The position numbers and the translations under genes are program-made. Shown here one piece after another: positions 57,661 through 64,000 of a DNA stretch of 64,000 nucleotides. The stretch is from positions 246,583,644-246,647,643 of the forward strand of contig JAVMKO010000001.1 in NCBI GenBank assembly GCA_032164245.1, read 5' to 3'. The notes below the pieces were generated by a model. That model was given only the letters and a program-made list of their open reading frames with translations, searched no databases and was not told the DNA's origin. Position 1 is the first letter of the stretch; each line of letters starts with the position of its first letter. The DNA is from Sternotherus odoratus (taxonomy: Eukaryota; Chordata; Testudines; Kinosternidae).

Positions 57661-60600
57661 CTAGTTGAACATTTTCTGTCAAAAAATTTTTTGATGGAAA
57701 ATTGGGTTTTTGACAAATCAATTTTTCCCAAAGTGTCTGCTTTCCATAGAATATTTTTGTATTTTGTTGAAACACTTAGTGCCAGAAAACTGAAATGTTT
57801 CTGCTCTTTGGTTGAAAATGTTTTAATTTTCAGAAAAACATTTCAATTTTCTATAGTTCATCAAAAAGTTGAAATTTTCCACAAGGAAAAAAGCAAAAAC
57901 AAAACCAACTCACCCCACCCCCACCATTTTCCAACCACCTCTTTATGTAAATACAAACACATACATCTTTAATTAACACTCTGTGAATATACACACACTT
58001 AAAAATGTTTATTCAAAGCCATTGTTGTGAATTGGATGTATATTTTAAAAAGTCTCCATGTTCTTCAGTAATGTGCCAAAACATTAAAGCCTATTATCAT
58101 TATTATAATAGCCCATTGGATCATTATTATGTTGAATTCTGGAATATTTATATAAAGCACATTGAATATAGTTAGTTGAACAGATATTTTGATTTACTGC
58201 TAATTTTGAAAAAAAAACATATTTTAAGTTGAACAAAAAGCAATTTATTTTGGCAATTTCTGTGAATCCAAATTCAAAAGTGAAAAAAATTGCTTCAGGT
58301 CAAACAAAAGCTTTTTGTTCAATCTAAAACAAAATATTTCATTTTGGCTTTCAGTATTTTTTAACTTATTAAAAAATGAAAAGGTTTTGCTTTGGTAAAA
58401 GTTGAAACCAAATGCTTCATTCACCTCTAACAAAAAAGAAAAGAAAAGAAAAATGTGTTGAAACAGACATGAATCCATGAAACATTCCGGTGTAAATGAA
58501 TCTGCAATTATGCTTAATTTCTCCTGGCTCAAATATCAATTACTGGAATGTATCATTTAGAAGTGATGTGCATCATTTTAGCAAGCTCGTGTAACAATGA
58601 AGCATCCAATACATCCTTTGACACTGAAGCCATCATGTGACTAAACCATTTTGCCTTCCAATGTTAAAGACCCCATTGTGCATTCAAGGTCACAAAAACC
58701 TCTCTCTAACTTAAATGAAGTTGACTTCAGTAGAAGATTCAGTAGAGAAGGACTTAAGTAACATACATGAATAGAATCTACTTGATTTATAATGATTTGG
58801 GTCAGAAGCTTGTTGGAATGCCAGAGGATTGCTTTATTTTTTTTCAGTTTCTAATTATAAAATTATTATTCATGCCAGGACTAGGAATATTATGTTAGGT
58901 TAATATGATCTCACTGGAGTACTAAAATGTTGAATTTAAGGAAAGATTAAATTTGTCTGGATCAAACAGAAAATTAAAGTCTACAGTACCATAGCAGATT
59001 TATATAAACTGCCACCCTCATGCTTTTTAAACTTTGTACAGCATTGATCCCATGGGAATGTAAAACAGATCATTAAGGACTACAAACTGACTGGCAGTTA
59101 ATGTTTTCAAAACTTGCTGCTTTGCTACGAAGATTGGAAGTTTCACATTTCTTATGAATGTATTTGAATTTTTACTCATTGTTTGTCTTCGTTAGGCACT
59201 TCTGTTAGAAAAGTATTTGCAAAAATATCAAGGGTATTATAATCTATTTTTCTAGCATACCCATATGATTATATAGTGCTTAATACATTAAATAGTAGGT
59301 TTACTTCTTGTTTGGGAGTCTATTTTTGGCAGAAGAATATGTTGTCTACTCATTTTCAATATAATTTAAATTCACTGCTGGAAGGCTACAAGCCTGCTTG
59401 GTGCCACATGATGTTGCGGATGAAACAAAAAGAACATCACTAGAGAAATGTGAAATAATTAGCACATTAACACTTGGCCACTATGGATTTTTTTTTTGTC
59501 ACAATGGTGAGAGGAGATTTTTGCCATCAAAAGTTTTTGTGAAAATGGTGACAATTAAGTATCTCCATAAATTACCAGTGCCGTGGGCATATTTGTCATT
59601 TTTTTTCTTTTTCAGCACTGAACTGTTTTGTTTTGTTTTTTAACCAACAAAAGTGTCTTGGTGGCAGAAAGGGTGTTGATTTACCTTTTAACCACAGTTG
59701 CAAATTCCTGCATGAACCTGAAGCTATATTGATAGCTTCATGTAGTTTTATTTATCTGGGAAATCCTCGTTCTTAAAGCTGAGACCAGCAAAACTTTAAA
59801 CATCAACAAAGCTCTAGTGAAGGAAACATGAAACCAGACACACTGGTTTGCAACCCATAATGAAAGAAGTAAAGGTAGACCTGAGGTGGAAACCCTGCAC
59901 GCTTGATAGGAATCCAGTTTTTTAGTGTAAATCTTCCACTGCATTTTCTTGACTCCAATACTAGGAAGCTGGACTCAAGACCCTATATACTGTTCGGGAG
60001 GACATCAGGAAAATAAAACACCAAGGCAGAAATTTTGAAAGGAGAACCCCGTATCAGGAGTGAGATTCTTAGTCCACCTCAGTTACCAGAGAGGACCAGC
60101 AAGTGTTGTAGGGAACTTACTAAACATGGGGACATCCTGGCCAATGAGTTTTTCTAGTTGTTGCTTAAAGCATGGCCCTTTTTTTAATATGTTGTCATAC
60201 TACATATGTAAGAAGTGAGTGGATCCCTCTCTCTAAAGGAGTAAAGGAAGGAAAAGAGACCCTCAGATTGCCAGAGTGGTGAATGAGGGAGGAAAGTGGA
60301 AAATCAGAGAGACCGGAAGAGGCACAGCCTTGTCTCAGCACAGTAGTGGAAACCATGGTGTAAATGGAGTGCTAAAGAATCTGGCTTTTAGCAACGCAGG
60401 AAGCTGGCCTTCCTAGATTAATTGATCTGGGCTACTCCAGGTGACTTCTGTTTTAATATAGAAAGCTCAGGAATAGCAGGTAAATGACCTGATATTAGCC
60501 ATATGTGATGCTTCCAGGAGGCACCCAGCATTGTGAGGATCCTCACCATCACCTGCCGTCAGTGAGAGGAAGTCTTATTTGTGCCTTCTGTGGATAAGCT

Positions 60601-60720
60601 CCCTGAAACCACCAGTTTCAGAACCACCAGAAACACGAGCACTGCCTTCTAAGACTTCACAAGCCTCGCTGTGCCTGGACAGGTAACGACAGGCACACGG
60701 AGTAACCCCTGAGTCGTTGG
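57661..60720. other. AT-rich sequence, possibly a diffuse repeat at 57660-58450
   Basis: 57660-57900 and 58200-58440 are rich in AAAATTTT-like and TTGAAA(A)TTTT phrases and may be an old dispersed repeat. Boundaries are not definable. No gene is seen to 60720. Confidence 0.4.
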
Positions 60721-60727
60721 AGAGTTC

Positions 60728-61020
60728 ATGGAATCACAGAATATCAGGATTGGAAGGGACCTCATGAGGTCATCTAGTCCAACCCCTGGCTCAAAGCAGG
60801 ACCAATCCCCAACTAAATCATCCCACCAAGGGCTTTGTCAAGCCTGACCTAAAAAAAAACCTCTAATGAAGGAGATTCCACCACCTCCCTAGGTAACCCA
60901 TTCCAATGCTTCACCACCCTAGTGAAAAAGTTTTTCCTAATATCCATCCAAAACCTCCCCCACTGCAACTTGAGACCATTACTCCTTGTTTTGTCATCTG
61001 CTACCACTGAGAACAATCTA
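60728..61020 (-). mobile_element. CR1 LINE 3' untranslated region
   Basis: GGAATCACAGAATATCAGGA, GGAAGGGACCTCATGAGGTC, TAGTCCAACCCCTGGCTC, TTCCACCACCTCCCTAGG and AAGTTTTTCCTAATATCC are the standard CR1 3' region, minus strand, with the 3' end at 60728. A hAT MITE begins at 61024, immediately at its truncated side. Confidence 0.9.
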
Positions 61021-61023
61021 GAT

Positions 61024-61175
61024 CAGGGATTGGCAACCTTGGCACGCGGCCCCGCAGGGTAAGCATCCTTGGTGGGCCCGGCCAGTTTGTTTACCTGCCG
61101 CATCCGCAGGTTCGGCTGTTTGTGGCTCCCACTGGCCACAGTTCACTGCTCCGGTCCCATGGGGGCTGTGGGGAT
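61024..61175 (+). mobile_element. hAT MITE, left half
   Basis: CAGGGATTGGCAACCTTGGC, GCAGGGTAAGCATCCTTGG and CAGTTTGTTTACCTGCCGC as in the complete copies. It stops after CCATGGGGGCTGTGGGGATC. It lies between CR1 3'-region and CR1 ORF2 sequence. Confidence 0.88.
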
Positions 61176-61184
61176 CGTTGGCTA

Positions 61185-61735
61185 CCTACAGACGCTACAT
61201 TAGCCTCTTTTTTTCAGTCATCCAGGACCTCCCCCAATCACCATGAGTGTTCAAAGATAATGGCCAATGGCTCTGCAATCACATCCGCCAACTCCTTTAA
61301 CACCCTCAGATGCAGAGCATCCAGCCACATGGACTTGTGCTTGTCCGGCTTTTCTAAATAGTCCTGAACCACTTCTTTCTCCACAGAGGGCTAGTCACTT
61401 CCTTCTCATACTGTGCTGCCCAGAGGAGTAGTCTGAGAACTGACCTTGTTGTGAAGACAGAGGCAAAAAAATCATTGAATATATTAGCTTTTTTCACATC
61501 CTCTATCACTTGGTTGCCTCCCTCATTCAGTAAGGGGCCCACACTTTCCTTAACCTTCTTCTTGTTGCTAACATACCTGGAGAAACCCTTCTTGTTACTC
61601 TGAACATCCCTTACTAGCTGCAACTTCATGTGATTTGGCCTTCCTGATTTCACTCCTGCATGCCTAGCAATATTTTTATACTCCCGCCTGGTCATTTGTC
61701 CAATCTTCCACTTCTTGTAAGCTTCTTTTTTTTGT
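61185..61735 (-). pseudogene. CR1-type LINE ORF2 fragment
   Basis: The minus-strand translation contains QLVRDVQSNKKGFSRYVSNK, then VGPLLNEGGNQVIEDVKKAN and FNDFFASVF. This is the linker between endonuclease and reverse transcriptase in CR1 ORF2. Further on, in a shifted frame, LRVLKELADVIAEPLAIIFE matches the first part of the RT domain. A frameshift and stops interrupt it at about 61355 and after. The catalytic RT core (with its Asp-Asp) and the endonuclease are absent. The fragment ends at the hAT MITE. Confidence 0.82.
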
Positions 61736-61740
61736 GTTTA

Positions 61741-62689
61741 CAGTTTGCTGTAACGTCTAGCCATTATTCACTGAACACTCACAGAATTACCAGGCCTGCT
61801 GTTCCCAAAAGAACAGTACACATCCACTTATTAGGTTATACCTTGGAACACAGTTCTGAGATATATTTATAGCAAAAACAAAAATAAGTTTATAGTCAAA
61901 GAACATAGATTCAGGAGATAGTTAATATTAATATTGGAAACAAATGGTTACAAATAAAACAAAATCATCACCTGATTTCTAGAGACTAAATTTTGCTAAC
62001 CAGGCATTCCCCTGTCTCCTGCAAGAAAGCTTAACCCAAATTCTTTCCCCAGAATTTTCAAGCAGTTTGTTTGAGACCCCTTCTTATAAGATTAAGTCTG
62101 CTGATAGCTTGTTCTTACAGATTTAAGGGAATAACTAGGGGTTCATGTATATACAATTTATATCTCCTGAAGTTGATTGTATTACCCCTACACAGAATAT
62201 CTCCTGATGTTTACCTCTTCCGGTTAATTTCCTCTCTTTGGAGATTTCACAATCACTCATTAGCATTTGGTTCTGACATGTGAGGGGAGGCCGACTGTGA
62301 ACCATACAGTACTTAATTGTCATGTAAACAGACAGATTTCTGTCTTGTCTGAAAGAAAACCTCTTTTTTATCTTTGCTGGTGATCACTCACCAGACACAG
62401 ACCTTAAGAACATAATTTTCAGTGTAGAGACATAACTCCTTACACAACATCTGTACATGTGTTTTGCATGTTGATGACCAGTCTGTCACGGGCTCTTATT
62501 AGAGACCCCACATGACCCCTTTTGGTGAACTAGAATGTAAATAACAGGTTCAGGGGATTCTTGTAACCCTGATGCACCTCTTGCACTTGCTTGCATCAGG
62601 AGGTCCCTGGATTAGACTATCTTCCCTTGGCACAGCAGGGTCAGTCATCAGCTAGTCCATAGGCGTGGTCTCAGGACCCTCCTGCCTGG
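61741..62689. other. Uncharacterised, possibly LTR-element-derived
   Basis: No gene seen. It lies between a LINE fragment and a CR1 end that itself abuts Ty3/gypsy pol. Part of it could be the missing end of that retrotransposon, but I could not find LTR boundaries or coding similarity. Confidence 0.3.
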
Positions 62690-62699
62690 TTAAAAGCAT

Positions 62700-63002
62700 A
62701 AGAAAGACTGTATTGGGTCAGACCAAAGATCCATCCAGTTCAGTATCCTGTCTACAGACAGTGGCCAATGCCAGGTGCTCCAGAGTGAGTGAACCTAACA
62801 GGTAATGATCAAGTGATGTCTCTCCTGCCATCCATCACCCCTCTCTGACAAACAGAGGCTAGAGACACCATTCCTTACCCAGCCTGCCTAATAAACATTA
62901 ATGGACTTAACCTCTATGAATTTATCCAGTTCTCTTTTAAAGCCTGTTATAGTGCTAGCCTTTTCAACCACCTCAGGCAAGGAGTTCCACAGATTTACTG
63001 GT
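62700..63002 (-). mobile_element. CR1 LINE 3' fragment
   Basis: TGTATTGGGTCAGACCAAAG, CAGTATCCTGTCTACAGACA, GTGGCCAATGCCAGGTGCTC, CTATGAATTTATCCAGTTC and GGCAAGGAGTTCCACAG. Same subfamily and orientation as 21948-22100, but longer. Its truncated 5' side joins Ty3/gypsy RNase H sequence at about 63003. Confidence 0.88.
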
Positions 63003-64000
63003 TAAAACACAAGTTACTACATTTTATTTACCTTAATGTGTACAATTTCCATGTTACATTCTTTGAGGGCAATGCTCCAATGTAGCAGTCTGAACTTGGT
63101 ATCTTTTGGCCTGTGCAGCCATACCAAAAGAAAATGTTCTTAGGAATTTTCTGTTAAATAGGTAAGGCCTTAGCTGCTTGATTGCCCACACAAATGAATA
63201 ACATTCTTTTTCTATGACCAAATAGTTCTATTCAATGTGTCTCATTTTTATTTTGTTAACATTAGCAAGCAATAGGGGGGCTTCTTGTTATTTTTCCCTG
63301 TTTGCATCAGTACTGCTCCTAGACCTGTGTCCGATGCATCAGTGCACAGTTCAAAGATTTTATCTAAGTTTGGACTTGCCAGAACGGGCTTTCCTGACAG
63401 AATTTACTTTATCTCAAAAGCCTCTCTGACAAGCTGCCATCCGCCCTACTTTATTTGGGTTTGTCTGTGATAGCAGGCACAATGTTACTGACACCATTTA
63501 CAAACTGGTGGTACTAGTTAGCGAAACCTACAAAAAATAAAAATAAAATAAAATAAAAAAACACTGGACTTGCACTTTAGTCTGGGGTATAAGCCAGTTA
63601 ACAATGGCTAGGGTGCTGGACAGATTCCTCTCAATCCCCACAAGTGCTTAAATAGGGGACTTTGGCTGCTCCTATCTTGCACTTTTGATGCTTTCACTGT
63701 GAGACATACATCTTTGAGTTTTGTCAGCTCAAGTCATTTTTGTGATCTGACCAAGAATTCCTAAATATTAAAATGTTATCAATATAGGCTTGTGAAAAGT
63801 CTTGTAACCCATTTAACACTTGATTGAAAAGCTTCTCAAATGTGACTCCTGATTTAATTACTCCAAAAGGTAATACCCTGAAATCAGTAATAACGATGGA
63901 TTTTTTCCCCCTCTGATTCTGTCTGAGGGGATTGTCTAATGATCATAACCCCCTCAAAGCTTGATCTTTGGAATACTGCTCTGGACTATTTAAATGATTT
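63003..64000 (-). pseudogene. Ty3/gypsy pol fragment (RT and RNase H)
   Basis: Read from the right edge leftward on the minus strand. An RT part gives VLPFGVIKSGVTFEKLFNQV and later YIDNILIF, where the catalytic Tyr-x-Asp-Asp box has become Tyr-Ile-Asp-Asn. It is followed by the usual link region (SWSDH, then LTVKA). At about 63480-63003 the RNase H part gives FELCTDASDTGLGAVLMQ and, in shifted frames, the distal motif ending EIVHIK. Frameshifts and stops are frequent and an A-rich insertion lies at 63533-63560. The sequence continues past the window. Integrase does not follow; a CR1 end replaces it. Confidence 0.83.

Overview
This window looks like vertebrate, non-avian sauropsid DNA, most probably from a turtle. 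The basis is the repeat content as I recognise it by eye: CR1-type LINE ends, palindrome-ended Penelope-derived repeats, hAT MITEs of the type common in turtles, and solo LTRs of types I associate with turtles. No database search was possible. I find no convincing host protein-coding exon, tRNA or rRNA. It reads as a gene-poor intergenic or intronic segment built from mobile elements and unique AT-rich DNA. Most open frames are either translations of GC-rich tandem arrays or short chance frames.

Layout. 1-1449: minus-strand Helitron, cut by the window edge. 6353-7831: hAT-like element with a GC-rich interior and near-perfect 8-bp target duplication. 8079-9461: pogo/Tigger-like element flanked by TA and filled with about 1.1 kb of GC-rich palindromic repeats. 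12570-13281: solo LTR (TSD TAACC). 14395-15362: decayed Ty3/gypsy pol fragment, protease edge joined to integrase. 16972-20698: two Helitrons fused head to tail, each with G-rich and C-rich arms that are inverted copies of one another. 21-31 kb: mostly unique DNA with a CR1 end, a 124-bp MITE, microsatellites and a decayed minisatellite. 31.4-44.9 kb: two Penelope-derived elements with perfect 12-bp duplications (31877-32218 and 39523-40456), several hAT elements, and solo LTRs at 37926-38625 and 43804-44865, the latter nested in an older MITE. 45-57 kb: quiet, with a MIR-like SINE, a CR1 end and small Penelope repeats. 57331-64000: a complete hAT element, CR1 ends, a CR1 ORF2 fragment and a second Ty3/gypsy pol fragment (RT and RNase H) running off the right edge.

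The points I consider most worth following are the perfectly abutting Helitron tandem, the fact that three unrelated DNA-transposon types here all carry GC-rich tandem arrays with inverted symmetry, and hammerhead-ribozyme-like motifs in the Penelope-derived termini. None of the coding fragments appears functional; each has stops, frameshifts or lost catalytic residues.
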